A DNA stretch of 64,000 nt from contig NZ_CP032382.1 of NCBI RefSeq assembly GCF_003589925.1, forward strand, positions 620,001 through 684,000. Direction: 5' to 3'. Position numbers and translations under genes: made by a program. The DNA is from Chryseolinea soli (GTDB lineage: Bacteria > Bacteroidota > Bacteroidia > Cytophagales > Cyclobacteriaceae). The notes under the pieces were generated by a model. The model was not told the origin of the DNA, searched no databases, and saw nothing but the letters and a program-made list of their open reading frames with translations. Positions 51,600-59,658 of this stretch are shown here, one piece after another (within the stretch, counting starts at the first letter, position 1; each line of letters starts with the position of its first letter).

Positions 51600-51892
51600 C
51601 TAAAGCCCAATGCATTGGCGTCCACTTAACCTAGCCTAAGGGCTAGGTTATTCGTTTTCTCAAACCAATCCCTGCATTTTACTATTTAACCCGGCCTTTA
51701 GGCCGGGGCAGCCCTAAACCGTCGAAAGGGCTTTAGCTCTGACCTGGCAACAAGGGAACACTCGGCCTTCATAAAACCCGCATTCACAACTAAACCCAGC
51801 CTTTTAGAGCAGGTTAAAAGATCACCATCTCACAAGGCTTTAGCGCCGACTTTGTCGCGGCGTCGTCTATGGTCGCCGTCACCAGGCTTTAG
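51600..51892. repeat. GGCTTTAG repeats and paired hairpins
   Basis: The octamer GGCTTTAG occurs at 51729, 51836 and 51885, and its complement CTAAAGCC at 51600, each in a context such as GGGCTTTAGCTC or GGCTTTAGCGCC. A stem CCCGGCC (51690-51696) with GGCCGGG (51701-51707) lies among them. The arrangement suggests decayed copies of one small repetitive element more than a coding remnant. Confidence 0.55.
51628..51660 (+). terminator. Probable terminator of exbD
   Basis: AACCTAGCC (51628-51636) pairs with GGCTAGGTT (51641-51649) around a 4-base loop, followed by ATTCGTTTTCT. Stem and T-rich tail suit an intrinsic terminator of the rightward exbD transcript, about 55 bases past its stop. Confidence 0.65.
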
Positions 51893-52077
51893 TGCCCCCA
51901 AACCTCAAAATTTGGCCTTTTATGACAAGGGTGACCTGAAAGTTTAATATTATTGTGGAAAATTTGGAGGCCTTGATAAGGGGCCTCCTTCTCGTCTATA
52001 GTGAAGCCCTTGAGGGGTATGGCCATTCGTTCTAAATACTTGTCTGATTTCATAGTAAAACCTTATTAATCAACCAT

Positions 52078-53286
52078 ATGCCAGGAACTGAATTATTCGG
52101 TTACGAAGAGAAAAAAGAGATCAATGACGTGCTGGAAACCGGCATTTTGTTTCGCTACAATCACGAAAACCTCCGGAATAACATCTGGAAGGCGCGCGAT
52201 TTCGAGGCCGAAGTGAAAAAGATCACCGGCGCCAAGTTTGCCCACGCAGTGTCCAGCGGTTCCACGGCTGTGGCCTGCGCGCTGGCAGCAGCCGGCGTGG
52301 GTGCAGGCGACGAAGTGATCGTGCCGCCTTTTACCTTTATCGCTTCCGTGGAAGCCGTGCTTTTTTGCGGCGCTCTTCCCGTGTTTGCCGAAATCGATGA
52401 AACCCTCTGCCTGAGCGCGGAGGGCATTAGCAAGGCCATCACCCCAAAAACGAAAGCCGTCCTGCTCGTGCACATGTGCGGTGGCATGGCGCGGATGGAT
52501 GAGATCCTGAAAGTTTGCAAAGACCATAACCTCACCCTGGTGGAAGACGCCGGTCAGGCTTTTGCCGCATCCTACAAGGGAACCAGCGTGGGACTCTTTG
52601 GAAAGACCGGATGCTATTCGTTCGACTTCTTCAAGATCGCCACGGCCGGCGAAGGCGGTGTGCTGGTAACGAACGACGAGCAAGCGTATCATCACGCCGA
52701 GACGTATTCCGATCACGGCCACGACCACATCGGTTCGAATCGCGGCATGGAAAATCACCCCATCATCGGCTTCAATTTCCGCATCAGCGAATTGCACGCC
52801 GCCGTGGGAGCAGCCCAAACCCGCCGCGTGCCGTCGATCCGCGAGACCAATCGCAAGCACAAAAAATTCCTCACCGAAGCACTGCGCAAAACGCCCGGCA
52901 TCGGGTTCGCTACACTGGCCGATCCCGACGGCGATTCAGCAACCTTCCTCAACTTGTTGTTGCCCGACACGGAAACCGCCAAGCGTACCGTTGACGCCCT
53001 GAACGCCAACGGCATCGGTGGTTTCAACTACTGGTTCACCAACATGTACCACTTCATCAATCAGTGGGATCACTTGAAAGACCTCCGCGTCGCCGCCAAC
53101 CTTCCCATCAACGTGTTGGGTGCACCTCAAGATTACAAGAACCTGAAGTTGCCCGTATCTCAAAATGTAGTGGGCCGCCTCATCTCCTTCGGCATCCGCG
53201 TCACCTGGACGCCCGAACAATTGAGCGCCCTGGCCGATGGCATTTCAAAAAGTGTAACACAAGCTTTATCTACTGTGCATGCATAA
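52078..53286 (+). CDS. kdnA: 8-amino-Kdo transaminase-like protein KdnA
   Basis: The 402-residue protein is a DegT/DnrJ/EryC1/StrS aminotransferase. The PLP lysine is Lys186 in SFDFFKIATAGEGG, with the co-factor segments SSGSTAVACAL and VEDAGQAFAA. It lies directly before a KdnB-type oxidase and KdsA, which matches the Kdo8N genes of Shewanella oneidensis, where KdnA converts the 8-keto form of Kdo to 8-amino-Kdo. Its stop overlaps the kdnB start by 8 bases. It works in the cytoplasm with glutamate as likely amino donor. The identification rests on motifs and gene order. Confidence 0.85.
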   Translation: MPGTELFGYEEKKEINDVLETGILFRYNHENLRNNIWKARDFEAEVKKITGAKFAHAVSSGSTAVACALAAAGVGAGDEVIVPPFTFIASVEAVLFCGALPVFAEIDETLCLSAEGISKAITPKTKAVLLVHMCGGMARMDEILKVCKDHNLTLVEDAGQAFAASYKGTSVGLFGKTGCYSFDFFKIATAGEGGVLVTNDEQAYHHAETYSDHGHDHIGSNRGMENHPIIGFNFRISELHAAVGAAQTRRVPSIRETNRKHKKFLTEALRKTPGIGFATLADPDGDSATFLNLLLPDTETAKRTVDALNANGIGGFNYWFTNMYHFINQWDHLKDLRVAANLPINVLGAPQDYKNLKLPVSQNVVGRLISFGIRVTWTPEQLSALADGISKSVTQALSTVHA

Positions 53287-54358
53287 GAATTTCAAAGGAA
53301 TAGAAAAAACGGTTTTCGGCCGGGGTGCCTTTGCACAACTCGGCGACATTCTCAACGAACGACGCGGTGACAACGACAAATTCATGGTCTTCGTCGTGGA
53401 TCAATATTTTAAAGGCAAACCCCTGGCCTCCCAGATCCCGCAAAAACCTGGCGACGTCGTCATGTTCATCGATGTGGACAAACACGAACCCACCACGGAA
53501 CAGATAGACGCCATGCGCGATGAGGTGCTGGCGAAACATGGCTTGCCCGCGGGCATTGTAGGCATTGGCGGCGGAAGCATCATGGACATTGCCAAGGCAG
53601 CGTCGTTGATGTTTACCAACGAAGGTTCCTCCACCCTGTATCAAGGATTGAACCTGATCAAGAAACCCGGCATCTATCACGTGGGTGTTCCCACCATCTC
53701 CGGAACCGGCGCCGAAGTTTCGATGACGGCCGTATTGACCGGTCCCGTAAAAAAACTCGGTTTGAAATGCGAGTGGACCGTATTCAACCAGGTGGTGTTG
53801 GATCCCGATCTCATTGCCAGCGTGCCCCGCGATTGGTGGTTCTACACCGGCATGGATACCTACATCCATTGTGTTGAATCCGAGAATGGCATCTACAACA
53901 ATGTGTACAGCCACGCCTTCGCGGAACAGTCGATGAAACTTTGTGAAGACGTTTACCTGAACGAAGGCAGCGGGCAAACTCCCGAGAACGACGAGAAGCT
54001 GATGATCGCTTCGCTGATGGGTGGCCTGAGCCTTACTTACTCCGAAGTCGGCGTATGTCACGCACTTTCCTATGGACTTTCAAAGATCCTGGGAACGCGC
54101 CATTGCTACGCCAATTGTCTTGCCTTCAATCACCTCCACGATTATTATCCGCAAGGGGTTGCCGACTTCAAGAAAATGCTGAAGAAGCATAACATCACGT
54201 TGCCACAAGGGCTGGCGAAGGAGTGGTCGGACGAGACGATCACGAAAATGGCAGAAGTGTCATACAACCTTCCGCACATGTGGAATCACGCCATCGGGTT
54301 GGATTGGAAAGACAAGATCACCCTGGATACGATCAAAGAATTGTTCAAACGTTTATAA
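53279..54358 (+). CDS. kdnB: Kdo 8-oxidase-like protein KdnB
   Basis: A 359-residue iron-containing alcohol dehydrogenase. The nucleotide segment is VGIGGGSIMDIAKAASLMF, and the metal site fits VGMDTYIHCVES-like sequence (here GMDTYIHCVES) with a later EVGVCHALSYGLSKILGTRHCYANC. In S. oneidensis KdnB oxidises the C8 hydroxyl of Kdo to an aldehyde, which KdnA then aminates. Overlapping the kdnA stop by 8 bases and followed by kdsA, it fits this role well. Cytoplasmic, metal- and NAD(P)-dependent. Confidence 0.85.
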   Translation: MHKNFKGIEKTVFGRGAFAQLGDILNERRGDNDKFMVFVVDQYFKGKPLASQIPQKPGDVVMFIDVDKHEPTTEQIDAMRDEVLAKHGLPAGIVGIGGGSIMDIAKAASLMFTNEGSSTLYQGLNLIKKPGIYHVGVPTISGTGAEVSMTAVLTGPVKKLGLKCEWTVFNQVVLDPDLIASVPRDWWFYTGMDTYIHCVESENGIYNNVYSHAFAEQSMKLCEDVYLNEGSGQTPENDEKLMIASLMGGLSLTYSEVGVCHALSYGLSKILGTRHCYANCLAFNHLHDYYPQGVADFKKMLKKHNITLPQGLAKEWSDETITKMAEVSYNLPHMWNHAIGLDWKDKITLDTIKELFKRL

Positions 54359-54384
54359 TCTTATAACCATAAAGCTCGCAGACC

Positions 54385-55236
54385 ATGAGTAAGAAAATAG
54401 TTAAAGTAGGAAACATCGAGTGTGGCGCGGATGAGTTATTTCTCATCTCCGGCCCCTGCGTAATTGAAGACGAATCGATCATGATGAAAACTGCCGAGAA
54501 GCTGAAAGAAGTTTCCGAGCGGTTGAATATTAAGATTATCTACAAGTCGTCTTTTCAAAAAGACAACCGTAGCAGCGTGAAATATTATGATGGTCCCGGA
54601 CTGGACAAGGGCGTGAAGCTCCTGGCCAAGGTGCGGGAGCAATTCGGATTTCCCATCCTCACCGACATTCACTATCCAGACCAAGCCAAAGCTGCTGGTG
54701 ATGTAGTCGATGTATTGCAGATCCCTGCCTACCTGTGTATGCAAACTACCCTGATGGTAGCCGCAGCAAAGACGGGCAAAACCATCAACATCAAGCACGG
54801 CCAGTTCTTGTCGCCCGACAACATGAAGCACCCTGTGGGCAAGTGTTTGGAAGCCGGCAACGACAACATCATTTTGACCGAGCGCGGATACACTTTCGGT
54901 TACAACGATCTTATCGTTGATCCGCGCAGCTTCTATCATATGAACAAGATCGGTTACCCGGTGGTGTTCGACGTGACGCACTCCATCCGCAAGTATGGCA
55001 TTCCCAGTGCCGATGCAAAAGGTGGTGCGCGCGAGTTCCTGCCGGTGCTCTCCCGTGCCGGCGTGGCTTCGGGTGTTGACGGTGTCTTTATCGAAACGCA
55101 CCCCGAGCCGGAAAAGGCTTTGTGCGATGCCGCCAGCCAGCTGTGTGTTTACGACCTGGAAGAGTTCATGAAACCCATCCTGGAGATGCACGCCGTGGAA
55201 GTTAAATATCGCAGTCGCGAGGTTGTACTCGCTTAA
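54385..55236 (+). CDS. kdsA: 3-deoxy-8-phosphooctulonate synthase KdsA
   Basis: The 283-residue enzyme condenses arabinose 5-phosphate and phosphoenolpyruvate to Kdo 8-phosphate. The start region LFLISGPCVIEDESIMM holds Cys25 at the position that is Cys in the metal-dependent class and Asn in the E. coli-type class, so this is a class II, metal-requiring KdsA. The other expected metal ligands are at VTHSIRKYG, FIETHPEP and CDAASQL. Family segments KSSFQKDNRSS and LTDIHYPDQA are present. It works in the cytoplasm, 26 bases after kdnB and 34 before the fusion gene. Confidence 0.96.
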   Translation: MSKKIVKVGNIECGADELFLISGPCVIEDESIMMKTAEKLKEVSERLNIKIIYKSSFQKDNRSSVKYYDGPGLDKGVKLLAKVREQFGFPILTDIHYPDQAKAAGDVVDVLQIPAYLCMQTTLMVAAAKTGKTINIKHGQFLSPDNMKHPVGKCLEAGNDNIILTERGYTFGYNDLIVDPRSFYHMNKIGYPVVFDVTHSIRKYGIPSADAKGGAREFLPVLSRAGVASGVDGVFIETHPEPEKALCDAASQLCVYDLEEFMKPILEMHAVEVKYRSREVVLA

Positions 55237-55270
55237 CCATTAAACCATCTATCTTTAACAACATACAAGT

Positions 55271-56293
55271 ATGGAATTATACCTCGATTCAGCGGACATC
55301 GTAGAGATTGAAGAAGCGTTCAAGCTCGGCTTTCTCACCGGACTTACCACCACACCCACGTTCATGCACCGCGGTGGTGTGAAAGACGTCGATTCATTGA
55401 TCGTAAAGCTCTCCAAGATCGTTCCCGTGCTTCAGATCGAAGCCCTCGGCGACACCGCTGAAGAAGTTCTGGCCGAAGCAAAGCGCCAGCTCGACCTCGG
55501 CCTCGACCCCAAGAAAACGGTGTTCAAAATTCCCGTTTCATTGGAAGGGGTGCGCGCCTGCAACATGCTGCGCCGCGAAGGATTGCTGGTGAACGTTCAC
55601 CTGGTCTACACGCTGCAACAAGCCTACATGGCCATGCAAGCCGGAGCATCCTATGTTTGCCCGCTCGTGGGCCGTCTGCAAGATCAAGGTCACGATGCCT
55701 TGTCGCTGGTGGAACAATGCGTGTTTGCCGTAGACCACTATGGATATGACACGAAAGTGATGTTCTCGTCGGTGCGCACCGCCGAGCACGTGCGCAACGC
55801 CCTCAACCTGGGTGTGCACACCATCACAGCGCCCTGGAAGATCATGAAGGCACTCACCGAGAACAACTTCACCACGGTCGGAACAGAACAATTTGTGGAA
55901 CACACCCGTCTCATGACCGTGAAGGTGAAGAACGTGGTGGATACCGTGAACCCTACCGTGACCGACGACACCCCGCTGGTAGACGCCATCGTGAAGATGA
56001 CCGAATTCGGCTTTGGTGCAGTCACCGTCGTGAAGAAGGACGGCACGCTGGTGGGTGTATTCACCGACGGCGACCTCCGCAGAAAGATCCAGCAAGAAGG
56101 CCGTGACGTGTTGAAGAAGAACTTGAAGGACTTCGAATACGGCAAGCCCGTGTCCATCGAAGGCGATGCGTTGCTGAACGATGCCAACGCACTGTTCAAG
56201 AAATTCAACGTAGACACTTTATTGGTGACCGACAACGGTAAGCCCGTGGGCATGCTTGATATTCAAGATATGCGCGCAAACGCCGCCAAATAA
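55271..56293 (+). CDS. Transaldolase-like protein fused to KdsD-type CBS pair
   Basis: A 340-residue fusion. Residues 1-215 are of the transaldolase/fructose-6-phosphate aldolase (FSA) family: MELYLDSAD with Asp6, Schiff-base Lys86 in VFKIPVSLEGVRACNMLR, NVHLVYTLQQAYMAMQAGASYVCPLVGRLQDQG. The usual TTNPS motif is TTTPTF, so the normally conserved Asn28 is Thr. Residues 225-340 are two CBS domains; GVFTDGDLRRKI and GMLDIQDMRAN closely match the CBS pair of the arabinose-5-phosphate isomerase KdsD. The gene lies between kdsA and a kdsC-like gene, where KdsD would be expected. It may make or channel the sugar phosphate for KdsA (inference). A strong terminator follows. Confidence 0.85.
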   Translation: MELYLDSADIVEIEEAFKLGFLTGLTTTPTFMHRGGVKDVDSLIVKLSKIVPVLQIEALGDTAEEVLAEAKRQLDLGLDPKKTVFKIPVSLEGVRACNMLRREGLLVNVHLVYTLQQAYMAMQAGASYVCPLVGRLQDQGHDALSLVEQCVFAVDHYGYDTKVMFSSVRTAEHVRNALNLGVHTITAPWKIMKALTENNFTTVGTEQFVEHTRLMTVKVKNVVDTVNPTVTDDTPLVDAIVKMTEFGFGAVTVVKKDGTLVGVFTDGDLRRKIQQEGRDVLKKNLKDFEYGKPVSIEGDALLNDANALFKKFNVDTLLVTDNGKPVGMLDIQDMRANAAK

Positions 56294-56312
56294 TTTTTTG
56301 CGGTTTTATCCC

Positions 56313-56370
56313 GGGCCTGTATCAAATGAGCATCCCATGCTTTTCGATACAGGCCCTTTTTATTTTATTT
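56313..56370 (+). terminator. Intrinsic terminator after the fusion gene
   Basis: GGGCCTGTATC (56313-56323) pairs with GATACAGGCCC (56346-56356) around a 22-base loop, then a T-rich run TTTTTATTTTATTT. It lies 20 bases after the fusion-gene stop and 18 bases before the kdsC-like start, so the phosphatase is separated from the upstream genes by a terminator even though the pathway is shared. Confidence 0.9.
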
Positions 56371-56387
56371 GTTTGATCCAACCCATC

Positions 56388-57098
56388 ATGAAGAACATCG
56401 AAAAAATTTTCACCGCCCCCGGAGGCCAGTTTGTTACGCCGATCGAGACCCTGGCGGAGAAATTAAAACACATCAGGGCCTTTGTGTTCGATTGGGACGG
56501 CGTGTTCAACGACGGATCAAAAAATGAACACGGCAGCAGCACCTTCAGCGAAACCGACGCCATGGGCACCAACCTGTTGCGGCTGAGCAGTTGGATGGCC
56601 ACCGGCAAAATGCCTTACTGCGCCGTGCTGTCGGGGGAAGAGAACCGGATCTCGTTTCGGTATGGGGCACGCGAGCATTTTCACCGGGTCTACTACCAGG
56701 TGAAAGACAAGACCATCGCACTGAAACATTTTGAGGAAACCTTCGGGTTGAAGAACGAGAACATCCTGTTTGTGTTCGACGACGTGCTGGACCTGTCCTT
56801 GGCCCGCATCTGCGGGGTGCGGATGCTCATCAGCCGCAAGGCCAACCCCATGTTCCGGAACTATGTGGTGGAAAATAATCTGGCCGACTACGCTACAGCG
56901 CACGACGGCTCCCAATTTGGGGTACGCGAAGTATGCGAGCTGTTCATGGCCCTGACGGGGAACTACAATGAGGCACTGGAGAACCGCATTACCTTTTCGC
57001 CGGAGTACACCGACTACTTCAAAGCGCGCCAGGAAATCCCCACGTCGTTCTATTCGGTGGTGAACAACGAGATCGTTCTCCGGGAAATCACGGTGTAG
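56388..57098 (+). CDS. kdsC: KdsC-like HAD phosphatase
   Basis: About 236 residues from the start MKNIEKIFTAPGG at 56388 (a frame going back to 56256 overlaps the fusion gene and terminator and is unlikely). It is a haloacid-dehalogenase-type phosphatase: FDWDGVFNDG with the nucleophile and acid Asp, the Thr/Ser and Lys at the later motifs LSGEEN and KDKTIAL, and the acidic FVFDDVLDLSLARICGV. KdsC removes the phosphate of Kdo 8-phosphate, and the place fits this. But the motif I reads DWDGVFNDG instead of DVDGVLTDG and the protein is about 50 residues longer than usual KdsC. Activity is therefore a good guess, not shown. Confidence 0.75.
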   Translation: MKNIEKIFTAPGGQFVTPIETLAEKLKHIRAFVFDWDGVFNDGSKNEHGSSTFSETDAMGTNLLRLSSWMATGKMPYCAVLSGEENRISFRYGAREHFHRVYYQVKDKTIALKHFEETFGLKNENILFVFDDVLDLSLARICGVRMLISRKANPMFRNYVVENNLADYATAHDGSQFGVREVCELFMALTGNYNEALENRITFSPEYTDYFKARQEIPTSFYSVVNNEIVLREITV

Positions 57099-57329
57099 GG
57101 GTTTCCGCGGGCGAAATATCCATCCCAGGCCAAACATTTCCGTTTGTCCTCACCCCATATTTTATCAAGGTATACGTTGTGCAACGCTCACTTATTTAGA
57201 ACGCTTATTATTTGGCGGTCGATTTCTTCCTTCAAGAATACCTTAAGTGTAAATCATACGCATTTACGGCTCGGTCAGGATGCAACAATGACAAACAATT
57301 CGTAATATGCCTCATTAAATGTCTAATCT
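57099..57329. other. Promoter region of the GMC oxidoreductase
   Basis: About 230 bases without a gene. The text CTTATTATTTGGCGG at about 57205 resembles the TAnnTTTG -7 box of Bacteroidota but with one base too many between its halves, so I do not call it. The gap includes AT-rich bases around 57160-57250 that fit a promoter. Confidence 0.4.
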
Positions 57330-59009
57330 ATGAGTGAGAATGTTTATGATGCCATTGTTGTCGGCTCGGGAATTAGCGGAGGCTGGGCAGCAAAGGAGCT
57401 TTGTGAAAAAGGGTTGAAGGTAATCATGCTGGAACGTGGCCAGAATATAGAACACGTGAAGGACTACACCCAGACCAACAAGGCACCGTGGGAATTTCCG
57501 CATCGCGGCAAAGCACCGTTGAAACTGGTTGAGGAATACCCGGTGCTAAAGCGTGATTATCCGCTGAACGAAATCAATACCGACTGGTGGGCCAGCGACA
57601 AGGATTGTCCCTATACGGAAGTGAAGCGTTTCGACTGGTTCCGCGGTTATCACGTGGGCGGCCGTTCCCTGATGTGGGGCAAGCAAAGCTACCGCCTCAG
57701 TGACCTCGATTTCGAAGCCAACGCCAAAGAAGGCATCGCCGTAGATTGGCCGGTTCGCTACAAAGAACTTGCGCCGTGGTACGACTACGTAGAAAAATTT
57801 GCCGGCATCAGCGGCAACAAAGACGGCATCGAACACCTCCCCGACGGACAGTTCCTCCCGCCGATGGACATGACCGTCGTAGAAAAGGACGTCGCCGCCC
57901 GCATCAAAGAACATTATAAAGGCAAACGCCACATGATCATCGGCCGCGCCGCTCACGTGACAGGCCCGCTCGCCGGCCGTACACAGTGCCAATACCGCAA
58001 CAAGTGTGGTTTGGGCTGCCCGTTTGGTGGATACTTCAGCACACAGTCATCCACTTTGCCCGCCGCCGTGAAGACGGGCAACCTGACCCTGCGTCCGTGG
58101 AGCATCGTGACCAAAGTGCTCTATGATAAAGACAAGAAGAAAGCTACGGGTGTAGAAGTATTGGATGCACAGACTAACCAAACCTACGAATACAAAGCCA
58201 AGATCATTTTCCTGAACGCCTCCACCCTGAACACCTCGTGGATCCTCATGAACTCGGCTACCGACATCTGGCCCGAGGGCTTGGGTAGCAGCAGCGGCGA
58301 GCTGGGCCACAACCTGATGGACCACCACCTGGGGGTTTATTCCTACGGACATGTGGACGGCTATGAAGACAAATATGTTTATGGCAATCGCCCCAATGGT
58401 ATTTACATCCCCCGCTACCGCAACATGTTCGGCGAGAAACGCGACTACATCCGTGGCTTCGGCTACCAGGGTGGTGCCAGCCGCGAAGGATGGGGCCGCA
58501 TCGTGCCTGAGTACAGTATCGGTGTAGAATACAAGGAAGCCCTGAGTGAACCCGGACCCTGGACGATGGGCATCGGCGGCTTCGGCGAGATCCTCCCCTA
58601 CCACGACAACAAAGCCACGCTCGACAAGACCAAGAAAGACAAATGGGGTCTCAACGTACTGGCTATTGACTGTGAACTTAAGGAGAATGAGAACAAAATG
58701 CGCCAGGATATGTTGAACGACGGCGTCGAAATGCTGGAAGCCGCGGGCGTAAAGAACGTGAAAGGTCACATCGGCGACGGCACACCCGGCCGCGGTATCC
58801 ACGAAATGGGAACAGCCCGCATGGGTAAAGATCCTAAAACGTCGGTGCTGAATAAGTTCAACCAGGTTTGGGATGCTCAGAACGTGTTCATCACGGATGG
58901 ATCGTTTATGACCTCGGCTGCCTGTCAGAACCCGTCGCTTACGTATATGGCCTTTACGGCACGCGCCGCAGAGCACGCCGTGAGCGAATTAAAGAAAATG
59001 AACATCTAA
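57330..59009 (+). CDS. GMC-family FAD oxidoreductase
   Basis: A 559-residue flavin enzyme. The N-terminal Rossmann motif is AIVVGSGISGGWAAKELCEKGLKVIMLERG. The Cys-rich segment CQYRNKCGLGCPFGG is found in the gluconate/sorbitol/fructose dehydrogenase group, and the C-terminal part has HEMGTARMGKDP and ITDGSFMTSAACQNPSLTYMAFTARAAEHA with the Asn near the active site. It has no signal peptide of its own; the small subunit encoded 13 bases downstream has a Tat-type signal and may take it through the membrane. Likely oxidises a sugar or sugar acid in the periplasm; no cytochrome c gene is present here. Confidence 0.9.
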   Translation: MSENVYDAIVVGSGISGGWAAKELCEKGLKVIMLERGQNIEHVKDYTQTNKAPWEFPHRGKAPLKLVEEYPVLKRDYPLNEINTDWWASDKDCPYTEVKRFDWFRGYHVGGRSLMWGKQSYRLSDLDFEANAKEGIAVDWPVRYKELAPWYDYVEKFAGISGNKDGIEHLPDGQFLPPMDMTVVEKDVAARIKEHYKGKRHMIIGRAAHVTGPLAGRTQCQYRNKCGLGCPFGGYFSTQSSTLPAAVKTGNLTLRPWSIVTKVLYDKDKKKATGVEVLDAQTNQTYEYKAKIIFLNASTLNTSWILMNSATDIWPEGLGSSSGELGHNLMDHHLGVYSYGHVDGYEDKYVYGNRPNGIYIPRYRNMFGEKRDYIRGFGYQGGASREGWGRIVPEYSIGVEYKEALSEPGPWTMGIGGFGEILPYHDNKATLDKTKKDKWGLNVLAIDCELKENENKMRQDMLNDGVEMLEAAGVKNVKGHIGDGTPGRGIHEMGTARMGKDPKTSVLNKFNQVWDAQNVFITDGSFMTSAACQNPSLTYMAFTARAAEHAVSELKKMNI

Positions 59010-59022
59010 TTTGTAAAGCATT

Positions 59023-59601
59023 ATGAATAGAAGAGATGCTATAGCACGCGTAGGCCTGATCCTGGGGGGAACCGTTGTTGGCTCCCAGGCTTTCCTGAGC
59101 GGATGCGCAAAAAAATCGGAAGTGGCCGCAACGGGTAACACCTTCACGCCGGAGACCATTTCCTTCCTCGACGAAGTAGGCGAAACCATTCTCCCCACGT
59201 CCGCGGCTTCGCCCGGCGCAAAAGAATCCAAGATCGGCGAGTTCATGAAGACCATCGTTTCCGACTGCTATGAAGAAAAAGATCAAAAGATCTTCATGGA
59301 CGGCATCGGCAAACTGAACGAAGCTTCGAACAAAAAATTCTCCAAGGATTTCATGTCACTCTCCGCCACAGAAAAACACGATCTGTTGGTAGAGGTCGAC
59401 AAGGACGCTAAGGATTACCATGACGCCAAAAAAGAAGAAGATCCCCAGCATTATTTCACGCTGATGAAACAGCTCACGTTGTGGGGCTACTTCACGTCGG
59501 AAGTTGGATCGACCAAGGCTTTGCGCTTTTTACCCGTGCCCGGAAGATACGATGGCGCCTATCCTTACAAGAAAGGCGATAGGGCCTGGGCAGCGACCTG
59601 A
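59023..59601 (+). CDS. Gluconate 2-dehydrogenase subunit 3-family protein
   Basis: 192 residues. The N-terminus MNRRDAIARVGLILGGTVVGSQAFLSGC combines a Tat-like twin arginine with a lipobox (FLSGC, Cys28), so it is exported folded and probably anchored. The rest is the helical GDH subunit 3 fold (FTPETISFLDEVGETILPTSAASPGAKESKIG...). It would act as a chaperone or membrane link for the GMC subunit that precedes it in the same operon. The third, cytochrome subunit of the classical complex is not encoded next to it. Confidence 0.92.
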   Translation: MNRRDAIARVGLILGGTVVGSQAFLSGCAKKSEVAATGNTFTPETISFLDEVGETILPTSAASPGAKESKIGEFMKTIVSDCYEEKDQKIFMDGIGKLNEASNKKFSKDFMSLSATEKHDLLVEVDKDAKDYHDAKKEEDPQHYFTLMKQLTLWGYFTSEVGSTKALRFLPVPGRYDGAYPYKKGDRAWAAT

Positions 59602-59627
59602 TACGGATCTTTGTTTTTGTTTTGTGA

Positions 59628-59658
59628 AAAAGCCTGGCGGAATCCGCCAGGTTTTTTT
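59628..59658. terminator. Bidirectional intrinsic terminator
   Basis: CCTGGCGGA (59633-59641) pairs with TCCGCCAGG (59643-59651) around one base, with AAAA before and TTTTTTT after, so it can end the rightward GMC operon and the leftward ABC exporter gene (stop at 59657). Confidence 0.92.

Larger units (their letters stand above)
51573..52077. other. Gene-free spacer rich in repeats and hairpins
   Basis: 505 bases without a gene. It has several hairpins (51628-51649, 51690-51707, 51710-51732, 51966-51988) and five copies of the word GGCTTTAG or its complement (51600, 51729, 51836, 51885 and a partial at 51711). The right end should hold the promoter of the kdnA operon. The last hairpin (GGAGGCC / GGCCTCC) lies about 90 bases before kdnA. 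Confidence 0.6.
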
